Positions 1 through 7,335 of a stretch of 20,030 nucleotides of DNA are shown in pieces (within the stretch, counting starts at the first letter, position 1; the number at the start of each line of letters is the position of its first letter). Under the pieces are notes generated by a model. The model was not told the origin of the DNA, did not search any database, and saw only the letters and a program-made list of their open reading frames with translations. A program made the position numbers and the translations under genes. The stretch comes from Crocinitomicaceae bacterium (lineage in GTDB: Bacteria; Bacteroidota; Bacteroidia; Flavobacteriales_D; Crocinitomicaceae): the NCBI GenBank assembly GCA_002696025.1, contig NZQU01000029.1, positions 1 to 20,030 on the forward strand. Direction: 5' to 3'.

Positions 1-614
1 ATAAATTTATCAATTGACTTTTGATTGCTGAAATCAGGGTAGTCATCTTTTAATTTTTTATAAATATCTGAAGCAGAATCAAACTTTTTAAGTTCTTCAT
101 AGCAAAGACCTGCTTTGAATAAATACATAGGGGTAACAAAATCGTTACCGTCATTTTTTTCTGCAGCTTCTGTGTAATACTCAATTGCTTTTGAATATTT
201 CTTGAGTTCGCTATAACAATCACCTATCAATCCTATAGAAAGAGCACTAACATAAGAATCGTTAAGATCAACTCCTTCAAATTTTTCAATGGCTTTTTTA
301 AATTTACCTTTGTTCATTAATTGACGTCCCAAAACAAATTGAGAGACCTCACCGCCTAATTTACCATCATATTTTTTAGAAACTTTTGATAAAGTTTTAA
401 TAGATAAATCTGTTGAATCCTTTACGGCATAATTAAGTCCTTTCCAATAGGCATCTTTAGATTTTGTATTTGCAGGATTAAAGACGAATTGTAAATAAGT
501 AAAATAAACAATTCCAAGTATTAAAACTGTACCAATTGCATAAGTTGCAATTTTGAATTTTTTATTGGATTGAAATTTTTCCTTGATGGTTTCAAATGAA
601 ATATCCTCTAACAT
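1..614 (-). CDS. Membrane-anchored TPR protein, C-terminus cut by window edge
   Basis: Reading down from the ATG at 614, the frame stays open to base 1, giving 204 codons with the stop outside the window. The protein has a short cytoplasmic N-terminus, one hydrophobic segment (about residues 22-45) and then helical tetratricopeptide-like repeats, for example around residues 105-115, 126-152 and 165-190 with the pattern GDCYSELKKYSKAIEYY. This is a single-pass protein with a soluble TPR domain, probably facing the periplasm and acting as a protein-protein scaffold. In Bacteroidota, similar short TPR proteins often lie beside ribH, but the neighbour is outside the window, so that is only recall. 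Family members are usually little over 200 residues, so probably few codons are missing. The specific partner is unknown. Confidence is high for the gene and class, low for function. Confidence 0.85.
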   Translation of the reverse strand, partial: MLEDISFETIKEKFQSNKKFKIATYAIGTVLILGIVYFTYLQFVFNPANTKSKDAYWKGLNYAVKDSTDLSIKTLSKVSKKYDGKLGGEVSQFVLGRQLMNKGKFKKAIEKFEGVDLNDSYVSALSIGLIGDCYSELKKYSKAIEYYTEAAEKNDGNDFVTPMYLFKAGLCYEELKKFDSASDIYKKLKDDYPDFSNQKSIDKF

Positions 615-633
615 AAAATGAGTTTTTAGAGTG

Positions 634-641
634 CAAAAATA
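634..641 (-). promoter_or_regulatory. Candidate Bacteroidota -7 element (TATTTTTG) for the TPR gene at 1-614
   Basis: Read on the minus strand, the bases are TATTTTTG, matching the Bacteroidota sigma-A -7 consensus TAnnTTTG. It lies 19 bases before the ATG at 614, implying a very short leader. No TTG box is seen at the usual spacing, so only the -7 half is supported. Confidence 0.4.
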
Positions 642-689
642 GTTTTTTCTATCTAAATATGAATTGTTTGGGTGATAATTTAAACAAGT

Positions 690-2747
690 TTATTCATCAT
701 TGAGAATTAAAAATTCAGTTCTTCTGTTTTTTGCTCTATTTTTTGAACTGTTATTTTTAAACTTAGGCAGTGTTTCTCCATAGCCTTTTGCTTTCACTCT
801 TCCTTCATCTATCCCTTCAGATAGCAAATATTCTTTAACAGCTAAAGATCTTTGTTTGGACAATTCTAAATTATCTTCTGCATCTCCTATGTCATCCGTA
901 TGTCCTTGAATTTCAACTTCTAATGTTGGATTGTTTTTTAAGAATTTACTAAAACCATTTAAAACAATTTTAGAGTTTTTTGTCAAATCAAATGATCTTG
1001 ATTCAAAAACAATGTTGTCAATAACTTGAAGTTGGTCTTTCTTTATTTCTTTTATCTCTAGGTTATTGTTGATTTTTTTCTCACCACTAATTAATTCATC
1101 AAGGCTGATGACTTCATTGTCAAATGTATAGCCTTCTTTATTGACGGTAAGGAGAACATCTTGGTTTTCAGAAACTTTTACAGCTGCTGCAAACTTTCCA
1201 TCATTTCCATTTATTCGAACTTTAGATGTTTCTCCACTTTCCAAATAAGTTAATTCAAGAGATGCATCAACTAAGGGTTCTCCATTCTCATCATTTAAAG
1301 CCCCAGTAATTATAACCACTTCTTTTGGCCTGGCTTCTTCATATAGGTCAAATTGATAGATGTTCCAGTCGCCTTGTTTTTTTGATGAATAGTAAGCTGT
1401 TTTACCGCTAGTAGATACAAAAAGGCCAATTTCATCTCTTTTTGAATTAATTGGATATCCTATATTTTTGGGTTTGGTCCATCCATCTTTAATTTTTCTA
1501 ATGTAAAAAATATCCAATCCACCCATTCCTTTTCTATAGTTTGAACTTGTAGAAACAAAATATAGCGTTTCTCCATCTTGATGGAAAAAGGGGCTTTTGT
1601 CTTTACCAGCCGTGTTTATTTCATCAAATGGCTTTGCTTTCCCCCAATCGCCATTTGGCTCTCTATTTACTATATAGATATCATTGTCACGAGAATTGGC
1701 TCTAGATGAAGTAAAAAATAGTGTTTGTCCATCTGCAGATAAGCATGGTTGGCCTTCCCAACCATCATTTGTATTTATATTTTTGCCTAAATTAATAAGT
1801 TTGCCCCATTTAAAATCATTTCCTCCTTCACCAGTTCTTTCGTATGTGGTAGAGTACAAATCACAGTTGAGATAATCTTGTCCATTAACGTTTTGTTCTT
1901 TACATGCACAGATAATCATTTCTTTGTTATCAATTGACATTGTTGCAGCACCATAATTTGAAAAATCACCTTGGTTAAATGGTGGACCAAATGCATCTCC
2001 TTTATTAAATAATGATTGATTATTTGATCTTATTGAAAAAGTAAACTCTTCAACAATATTACTTACGATATCACCAATGTTTTTTTTATCTGATTTTCGA
2101 GTATAAAACATTAATAGATTGTCAGGAGACAGCATGGGGAAATATTCATTGTTTGATGAACTGACATTTTTTACAATAGAGGGGTTAAATGGAACTTCAT
2201 TTTCATACAATTGCACCTCTTCTTCCAGATTTCCTATAAGAACAATGAAATTTCTATATTGATAATCATAATCTGCAGATTTATTTATGAAATTTGATTT
2301 GTTTTCTGTGTGAAATTTCATCCATTTAATTGCTTTTGACCTTTTTTCGTTTTCCAAATAAAAAAGTGCCAATTTGTATGATGGTTCTGATGAATATAAA
2401 GGGCAAGAACTATGAGCATTTAAATATATAGGAATGGACTTTCTTTTGAATTTTAAACCAACTTGAGGATTTGATGAGCTTCTGATCAGACGATCTGATT
2501 CAATTTCAACTTCTTTAGCGTACTCTATTAAAATATATGATGTAGATTCTTCTGGTTTAAGTGCCTTTTGAAAGATGTTCATCTTTTTTTTAAAATCTTT
2601 TTCTTTCTTGGCTTTTTTAATGTATTTGATTGTTTTTTTTGATGGTGCCTTGCATGCTTCTTCGCTTTCTTCTTGTCCTAAAATATGAACAGGTATTAAA
2701 AACAAAAAAAATACAATAAAAACTATGTTGAAATTTCTAAAAAACAT
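690..2747 (-). CDS. PorE-like TPR / beta-propeller / CRD / OmpA-family outer-membrane protein
   Basis: This 685-residue protein begins with a signal peptide (residues 1-24, hydrophobic core then HILGQ). Helical TPR-like repeats follow (about 45-180), then a PD40/WD40-like beta-propeller (about 200-465) with repeated strands such as LSADGQTLFFTSSR and QDGETLYFVST. Next comes a carboxypeptidase-regulatory-like fold (about 476-560, GALNDENGEPLVDASLEL). The end is an OmpA C-terminal peptidoglycan-binding domain (about 575-683) with QGHTDD, NLELSKQR and KNRRTEF. The order TPR, propeller, CRD, OmpA is that of PorE, the type IX secretion component of Porphyromonas that links the outer-membrane complex to peptidoglycan. 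Bacteroidota also carry paralogues of the same architecture with no proven secretion role, so PorE identity is an inference. No lipobox cysteine follows the signal peptide directly; Cys32 lies too far in. It stands alone, divergent from htpG. Confidence 0.85.
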   Translation of the reverse strand: MFFRNFNIVFIVFFLFLIPVHILGQEESEEACKAPSKKTIKYIKKAKKEKDFKKKMNIFQKALKPEESTSYILIEYAKEVEIESDRLIRSSSNPQVGLKFKRKSIPIYLNAHSSCPLYSSEPSYKLALFYLENEKRSKAIKWMKFHTENKSNFINKSADYDYQYRNFIVLIGNLEEEVQLYENEVPFNPSIVKNVSSSNNEYFPMLSPDNLLMFYTRKSDKKNIGDIVSNIVEEFTFSIRSNNQSLFNKGDAFGPPFNQGDFSNYGAATMSIDNKEMIICACKEQNVNGQDYLNCDLYSTTYERTGEGGNDFKWGKLINLGKNINTNDGWEGQPCLSADGQTLFFTSSRANSRDNDIYIVNREPNGDWGKAKPFDEINTAGKDKSPFFHQDGETLYFVSTSSNYRKGMGGLDIFYIRKIKDGWTKPKNIGYPINSKRDEIGLFVSTSGKTAYYSSKKQGDWNIYQFDLYEEARPKEVVIITGALNDENGEPLVDASLELTYLESGETSKVRINGNDGKFAAAVKVSENQDVLLTVNKEGYTFDNEVISLDELISGEKKINNNLEIKEIKKDQLQVIDNIVFESRSFDLTKNSKIVLNGFSKFLKNNPTLEVEIQGHTDDIGDAEDNLELSKQRSLAVKEYLLSEGIDEGRVKAKGYGETLPKFKNNSSKNRAKNRRTEFLILNDE

Positions 2748-2898
2748 ATATAAGATATATAAACGTTTTAATGGCTAAAAGTTACAATTTATATCATTTT
2801 TATTTGATATAATAGTCAGTTTGTCAAAAACAAGACATTCTGTCACACAAAAGTGTTATGGCACATAGATTGAGAGATATTTGAAAAATTAAAAAAAT
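2748..2898. other. Divergent intergenic region between the PorE-like gene and htpG
   Basis: These 151 AT-rich bases separate two divergent starts, so both promoters should lie here. The right half holds TGTC/GACA half-sites and a TGGCAC...TTGA element described separately. For the left gene I see only a weak match (TAACTTTT on the minus strand, near 2775-2782) and no good TAnnTTTG. No small ORF or RNA gene is visible. Confidence 0.6.
2822..2873 (+). promoter_or_regulatory. Possible sigma-54-type promoter with TGTC/GACA activator half-sites, upstream of htpG
   Basis: Bases 2859-2873 read TGGCACATAGATTGA. This fits the sigma-54 -24 element (TGGCAC) with the -12 element at correct spacing, ten bases after the GG, but as TTGA instead of TTGC. 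The start would be about 2884, giving a leader near 15 bases before the ATG at 2899. Just upstream, TGTC occurs at 2822-2825, GACA at 2834-2837 and TGTC at 2841-2844. The last two form GACATTCTGTC, an inverted repeat that could bind a regulator. No good TAnnTTTG element precedes htpG, which makes this the best promoter candidate. The assignment is inferred from pattern only. Confidence 0.45.
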
Positions 2899-4788
2899 AT
2901 GAAAACAGGTCAAATAAATGTTCAAACGGAAAATATTTTCCCAATCATTAAAAAATTCCTTTATTCTGATCACGAGATTTTTTTACGTGAGTTGGTATCT
3001 AATGCTGTTGATGCAAGTCAAAAAATAAAAGTATTAGCATCAAACGGAGAATTCAAAGGAGAGTTAGGAGATTTAAAAGTTGATGTTACAGTAGATAAGG
3101 CATCTAAAACAATTACCATTAAAGATTCAGGTATTGGAATGACTGCAGATGAGATTGATAAATACATCAATCAAATTGCTTTTTCTGGTGCCGAAGAGTT
3201 TGTTGAAAAATATAAAGATAAAGAAGGTTCTGAAAATATTATTGGTCACTTTGGACTAGGTTTTTATTCTGCATTTATGGTTGCTGATAAAGTTGAAATT
3301 AAAACTTTGTCAAGACATAAAAATTCACAAGCAGTAAAGTGGGAAAGTAATGGCTCTCCAGAGTATACGATTACTGAAATTGATAAAGAAGATCGAGGAA
3401 CTGAAATTGTTCTTCATGTATCTGATGATTCTGGTGAGTTTCTTGAAAAAGAAAGAATATCAGGAATTTTAAATAAGTATTGTAAGTTCTTAACGATTCC
3501 AATCTATAATGGAACAAAAACTGAATATATTGATTCTCCTGAAGGTGAAAAAGATGACAAAGGTCAAGTAAAAAAGGTTTCTGTTGAAGTTCCCAATCTT
3601 ATCAACAATACATCACCTGCATGGACTAAAGCACCAAAAGATTTAACTCAAGATGATTATGATTCTTTTTATAAAGAATTGTACCCAATGACTTTTGAGC
3701 AGCCATTATTTCACATTCATTTAAATGTTGATTATCCTTTTAATCTAACTGGAATTATGTACTTCCCAAGATTAAAGGAGAATATTGAAGTTCAAAGAAA
3801 TAAAATAAATTTATATTCCAATCAAGTTTTTATTACTGATAGTGTAGAGGAAATCGTGCCTGAGTTTTTAACCTTACTTCACGGTGTTATTGACTCTCCA
3901 GATATTCCGTTAAATGTTTCTAGATCATATTTGCAGAGTGATGGAAATGTTAAAAAGATTTCCTCTCACATTACTAAAAAGGTTTCTGATAAACTTGCTG
4001 AAATGTTTAAAAAAGATAGAAAGGACTTTGAATCAAAATGGGATGATCTTCAAATCTTTGTTCAATATGGTGTGCTATCCGATGAAAAGTTTGCTGATAG
4101 AGCAAAGAAATATACATTATTTAAAAATACTGAAGGCGAATATTTCACGATCGATGAGTATAAAGATAAAGTTTCACCTGTTCAAACAGATAAAGATGAA
4201 AAAGTAGTTTGTTTATATACAAATGACACCGAAGCTCATTATTCTTATGTTAAGGCTGCAAAAGAAAGAGGGTATGATGTTCTAGAATTAAGTGGTCCTT
4301 TATCGTCTCATTTGATTTCAAAATTAGAGCAATCTAATGAAAACATGACTTTTGCCAGAGTTGATGCTGATACACTTGATAAATTGATCAAGAAAACAGA
4401 TGAAATTCCATCAAAACTTTCTAAAGAACAAGAAGAGAAGTTAAAAGAAATATTCGAAGATTGTGTAAATAAAGAAAAGTTCACAATTCAATTTGAAAGT
4501 TTATCTGAATCAGAGGGTCCTGTAATGGTAACTCAACCAGAATTTATGAGAAGAATGATGGAGCAGCAGAAGCTAGGTGGTGGTGGAATGATGGGAGCTT
4601 TCCCTGAGATGTTCAATATGGTTGTGAATTCAAATCATCCAAATGTAATGGCGATTCTTTCTAAAAGAGGCCAAAACAAAAAAAATACAGCCAAAACAAT
4701 GACAGACCTTGCATTATTATCTAATGGTATGTTAAAAGGGCAGGATTTAAGTAAGTTTATTGAAAGGACTGTTGGTCTAATAAATTAA
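2899..4788 (+). CDS. htpG: Molecular chaperone HtpG (bacterial Hsp90)
   Basis: The product is a cytosolic ATP-dependent dimeric chaperone of 629 residues; the E. coli protein has 624. The N-terminal GHKL ATPase fold is clear. Helix ELVSNAVDA supplies Glu31, Asn35 and Asp38, the nucleotide-binding DSGIGM begins at Asp76, and the lid glycines lie in IGHFGLGF at 115-122. The middle domain holds LNVSRSYLQ (about residue 340), whose arginine contacts the ATP phosphate in the family. The C-terminal dimerisation domain contains a methionine/glycine-rich stretch (MRRMMEQQ followed by GGGGMM), typical of Bacteroidota HtpG. There is no C-terminal MEEVD, as expected for bacteria. The ATG at 2899 follows an A-rich leader without a Shine-Dalgarno. 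A strong terminator follows directly, so it is monocistronic unless read through into the TerB/DnaJ gene. Confidence 0.98.
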   Translation: MKTGQINVQTENIFPIIKKFLYSDHEIFLRELVSNAVDASQKIKVLASNGEFKGELGDLKVDVTVDKASKTITIKDSGIGMTADEIDKYINQIAFSGAEEFVEKYKDKEGSENIIGHFGLGFYSAFMVADKVEIKTLSRHKNSQAVKWESNGSPEYTITEIDKEDRGTEIVLHVSDDSGEFLEKERISGILNKYCKFLTIPIYNGTKTEYIDSPEGEKDDKGQVKKVSVEVPNLINNTSPAWTKAPKDLTQDDYDSFYKELYPMTFEQPLFHIHLNVDYPFNLTGIMYFPRLKENIEVQRNKINLYSNQVFITDSVEEIVPEFLTLLHGVIDSPDIPLNVSRSYLQSDGNVKKISSHITKKVSDKLAEMFKKDRKDFESKWDDLQIFVQYGVLSDEKFADRAKKYTLFKNTEGEYFTIDEYKDKVSPVQTDKDEKVVCLYTNDTEAHYSYVKAAKERGYDVLELSGPLSSHLISKLEQSNENMTFARVDADTLDKLIKKTDEIPSKLSKEQEEKLKEIFEDCVNKEKFTIQFESLSESEGPVMVTQPEFMRRMMEQQKLGGGGMMGAFPEMFNMVVNSNHPNVMAILSKRGQNKKNTAKTMTDLALLSNGMLKGQDLSKFIERTVGLIN

Positions 4789-4797
4789 TATGAACAT

Positions 4798-4830
4798 AGG
4801 GGGGGCATTTTGCTCCCCCTTTTTTTATTT
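4798..4830 (+). terminator. Rho-independent terminator of htpG
   Basis: The hairpin pairs AGGGGGGGC (4798-4806) with GCTCCCCCT (4812-4820) across the loop ATTTT. This is a nine-pair stem with one G-T pair, very GC-rich against the AT-rich surroundings. It is followed by a T-run (4820-4826) and TTT after one A. It lies 9 bases after the htpG stop. Confidence 0.93.
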
Positions 4831-4837
4831 TTGAAAT

Positions 4838-5578
4838 TTGTACAGAATAATTTTTGCTATTGGAGGTTTTTTATTGTTAAAAAACTTTTGGGGTTTCATA
4901 TTGGGTCTATTTATTGGAGGTTTATTTGATATAGATCAAAAAAGAAAATCTGGAGGAACTAAAGATCTTTTTGAGTTTTACCAACAGCGTTCATCTTCAT
5001 ATGATATAGCAACAATGTTAATGGCTTTATCTGCTTCAGTAATGAAAGCAGATGGTAAAGTATTAAAATCTGAATTAGATTTTGTTAAATCTTTTTTTCA
5101 ATTACAGTTTGGCAATCGATTTCAAAAAGAACACCTTCAGGTTCTTAAAAGGTTTTTGGATTCTAATCATATTCCATTAGATAAAATATGTCAGGATATT
5201 AGGTATCGAATGCAATCAGAAGTTCGTGTACAGTTGATTCATTATCTTTTTGGAATAGCAAAAGCAGATGGAGATGTTTCTGTTTCAGAGATTAATCAAA
5301 TTTCACATATTGCTCAATTACTTGGGGTTTCAAATGTTGAATTTGAGAGCATAAAAAATATGTTCTACAGAAATACCGAATCCGATTATAAAATATTAGG
5401 TATAAATTCTTCTGCTGAAGATAACGAAGTTAAAAAAGCATATCGAAAAATGGCTGTCAAGTTTCATCCAGATAAAGTAGCAAGTATGGGTGAACAATAC
5501 CAGAAAGGGGCAAAAGAAAAATTTCAAAAAATTCAAGATGCTTACGAAGCAATCAAGAAACAAAGAGGGTTTAAATAA
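4838..5578 (+). CDS. TerB-fold protein with C-terminal J domain (DjlA-like DnaJ co-chaperone)
   Basis: The 246-residue frame begins with a hydrophobic, glycine-rich membrane segment (about residues 3-31, ending in FILGLFIGGLFD), as in DjlA. A helical TerB-like domain follows (about 50-165, with ALSASVMKADGKV and FGIAKADGDVSVSE, acidic pairs typical of TerB). A J domain closes it (about 185-243) with the DnaK-stimulating HPD in FHPDKV. It should recruit DnaK at the inner membrane. The start is uncertain: an in-frame TGA at 4832-4834 leaves no ATG, so the choices are TTG 4838, or TTG 4874, which has GGAGG at 4862-4866 but would remove about half of the membrane segment. I keep 4838. It follows the htpG terminator by a few bases and converges on the BI-1 gene with a 3-base gap. 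Confidence 0.87.
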   Translation: MYRIIFAIGGFLLLKNFWGFILGLFIGGLFDIDQKRKSGGTKDLFEFYQQRSSSYDIATMLMALSASVMKADGKVLKSELDFVKSFFQLQFGNRFQKEHLQVLKRFLDSNHIPLDKICQDIRYRMQSEVRVQLIHYLFGIAKADGDVSVSEINQISHIAQLLGVSNVEFESIKNMFYRNTESDYKILGINSSAEDNEVKKAYRKMAVKFHPDKVASMGEQYQKGAKEKFQKIQDAYEAIKKQRGFK

Positions 5579-5581
5579 TGA

Positions 5582-6292
5582 TTAGTCCCGTCCACCAAGA
5601 AGTCTAAGTAAAGACAGAAATAAATTAACAAATAGAATGTATAATTGAAGGCCTCCAATTAAGGATAATTTAGACCTTTGTTCATTGCTGATTTGAGTGT
5701 TTGTTGATAAGTCTTTTAATTGCTGCATGTGATATGCTGTAAGTCCAGTAAAAACAAATACCCCCAAAATGGAAATTACAAAATCAGTCATGCTACTGCC
5801 AATGAACATATTTAAAATACTTGCAATAAATATCCCAATAAAAACCATGTATAGTAGACTTCCAAACTTGGTTAAATCTGTTTTGGTTGTAAAGCCAAGA
5901 ATTGCCATTCCTGCAAATGCCCCTGCCGATACAAAAAACGTTGATACAATAGCACCTATTTGATAAACCATAAATATAGTAGACAATGATAAGCCCATTA
6001 GTGCCGAATATATTATAAACATTAATAAAAGCGAGGCCAAAGAGAATCTGTCATATCCCCATTGTATTAACAAGGCTAGGCCAATAGGCGCAAATGCAGC
6101 TATATAAAATGAAGATGAAATACCTCCTTGAGGAGTTATAAAATAGGATTCAAAAAACTCAGGTGTTCCACATAGGTAGGCGATTGCACCTGATAATGAA
6201 AGTGCTCCAAACATATAGCTATAAACACTTTTAAAAAAGTCTCTTGAAATTTCTTTTGAAAATGAACTTTCTTCGTTGGTAAAATTTGTCAT
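5582..6292 (-). CDS. Bax inhibitor-1 / YccA-family integral membrane protein
   Basis: The product has 236 residues and about seven hydrophobic helices: SYMFGALSLSGAIAYL near the start, FYIAAFAPIGLALLIQW, LASLLLMFIIYSALMG, a glycine/alanine-rich helix, then the C-terminal LYILFVNLFLSLLRLLGGRD. That closing motif is diagnostic of bacterial BI-1/YccA proteins. In this family a conserved acidic pair forms a pH-sensitive calcium-leak pore, and the E. coli relatives YccA and YbhL lie in the inner membrane; YccA modulates the protease FtsH. Which role applies here cannot be told. It is the last gene of the mtaB-PTPS-folE unit, 11 bases after folE, so it is probably co-transcribed. No clear terminator separates it from the convergent TerB/DnaJ gene. 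Confidence 0.92.
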   Translation of the reverse strand: MTNFTNEESSFSKEISRDFFKSVYSYMFGALSLSGAIAYLCGTPEFFESYFITPQGGISSSFYIAAFAPIGLALLIQWGYDRFSLASLLLMFIIYSALMGLSLSTIFMVYQIGAIVSTFFVSAGAFAGMAILGFTTKTDLTKFGSLLYMVFIGIFIASILNMFIGSSMTDFVISILGVFVFTGLTAYHMQQLKDLSTNTQISNEQRSKLSLIGGLQLYILFVNLFLSLLRLLGGRD

Positions 6293-6303
6293 TAATTATT
6301 GCT

Positions 6304-6867
6304 TTAGCTTACTAAATTAATAAACTCTTTACGAGTTGAGTCATTTTCAAGAAACAAGCCTGTAAAAGCACTTGTTGTTGTACTAGAATTTTGTTTTTGA
6401 ACCCCTCTCATTTGCATACACATGTGAGCGCAATCCATGACTACTGCAACTCCTTTTGGATTTAGTGTTCTGTTAATGCAGTCTCTTATTTGAATACATA
6501 GTCTTTCTTGAACTTGAAGGCGTCTTGAATACGCATCAACCACTCTAGGTATTTTACTTAATCCTACAATTTTACCTTCAGGTATGTAGGCAACATGTGC
6601 TTTTCCAAAAAATGGCAACATATGGTGCTCACACATTGAATAAACCTCAATATCCTTTATAATTACCATTTCAGAATATTCTTCATGAAAAATAGCTTGA
6701 TTAATTATAGAGTCAGGATCTAATTGATATCCATGAGTTAAAAACTGAAGTGCTTTTGCAACTCTTTCAGGAGTTTTAATTAAACCTTCTCTTTGAGGGT
6801 TTTCATCTATGTTCTCAATAACTTTTGTGTATAATGAAGTAAGGTTATTTATTTGCTCTTCACTCAT
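6304..6867 (-). CDS. folE: GTP cyclohydrolase I (FolE)
   Basis: This enzyme converts GTP to 7,8-dihydroneopterin triphosphate plus formate, the first step of folate, biopterin and queuosine pterin synthesis. The 187-residue protein carries the zinc ligands Cys79 and His82 in CEHHMLPF, and Cys150 in HMCMQMRGVQ, equivalent to E. coli Cys110, His113 and Cys181. KTPERVAKAL near residue 31 and GLSKIPRVVDAYSRRLQVQERL (102 onward) are standard family blocks. It is therefore the zinc-dependent type IA enzyme. It follows the PTPS-family gene by 12 bases in the same operon; both act on the same pterin, so the pairing is functional. The ATG at 6867 is preceded by an A-rich stretch. Confidence 0.97.
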   Translation of the reverse strand: MSEEQINNLTSLYTKVIENIDENPQREGLIKTPERVAKALQFLTHGYQLDPDSIINQAIFHEEYSEMVIIKDIEVYSMCEHHMLPFFGKAHVAYIPEGKIVGLSKIPRVVDAYSRRLQVQERLCIQIRDCINRTLNPKGVAVVMDCAHMCMQMRGVQKQNSSTTTSAFTGLFLENDSTRKEFINLVS

Positions 6868-6879
6868 ATTTTGTTTTTT

Positions 6880-7311
6880 TTAATAAGGCTCAAATCCTCC
6901 AAAGTATTCAACGAAATTGTTATTAGTTTCAACCAATTTAATTTTAACCAGTTTACCGCCTAAATCAAGAATTGGCTCTTCAATTTGTTTCCATATTTCA
7001 ATAATAAGATTTTCTATTGAAGGCAGAACTCCATTTAGAAAGTCAACATCAAGATTTAAGTTTTTGTGATCAAGTGGTTCGATTACTTTTTCTTTTATAA
7101 CATTACTTAAATCTGTTAAATGAATTATCAAACCGTTTTCTGGATTTGGTATTCCTTTTACGGTAACAAAAATGGTAAAGTTGTGTCCATGCCAATTTTT
7201 ATTGCTGCACTTGCCATAAACTTCCATATTTTTTTCATCAGACCAGTCTTCTCGACATAATTTGTGGGCAGCATTAAATGTTTCTCTTCTGGTTATATAG
7301 GATGTTTTCAC
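6880..7311 (-). CDS. 6-pyruvoyl-tetrahydropterin synthase family protein (PTPS-II-type motif)
   Basis: This 143-residue COG0720 enzyme acts on the FolE product dihydroneopterin triphosphate. Zinc ligands are His16 (FNAAHKL), His41 and His43 (WHGHNF). The catalytic cysteine is Cys35, with Asp81-His82 in PLDHKNL and the pterin-anchoring Glu128 in VETNNN. Spacing from Cys to HGH is five residues (CSNKNWHGH). That is the pattern of mammalian-like PTPS, which forms 6-pyruvoyl-tetrahydropterin, the tetrahydrobiopterin precursor; classical QueD has Cys-x3-HGH and makes 6-carboxytetrahydropterin for queuosine. Segments such as PLDHKNLNLDV and the FGKCNN-like block also resemble animal PTPS. Databases often name such proteins QueD, and substrate use can be promiscuous, so the exact product is not settled. 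It sits between mtaB (24-base gap) and folE. Confidence 0.92.
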   Translation of the reverse strand: MKTSYITRRETFNAAHKLCREDWSDEKNMEVYGKCSNKNWHGHNFTIFVTVKGIPNPENGLIIHLTDLSNVIKEKVIEPLDHKNLNLDVDFLNGVLPSIENLIIEIWKQIEEPILDLGGKLVKIKLVETNNNFVEYFGGFEPY

Positions 7312-7335
7312 TTGTAATTTTTATATAAAATTAAT

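Noticed and set aside
3914..4207. 97-codon open frame inside htpG
   Set aside because: Different-frame shadow of the conserved middle domain of HtpG.
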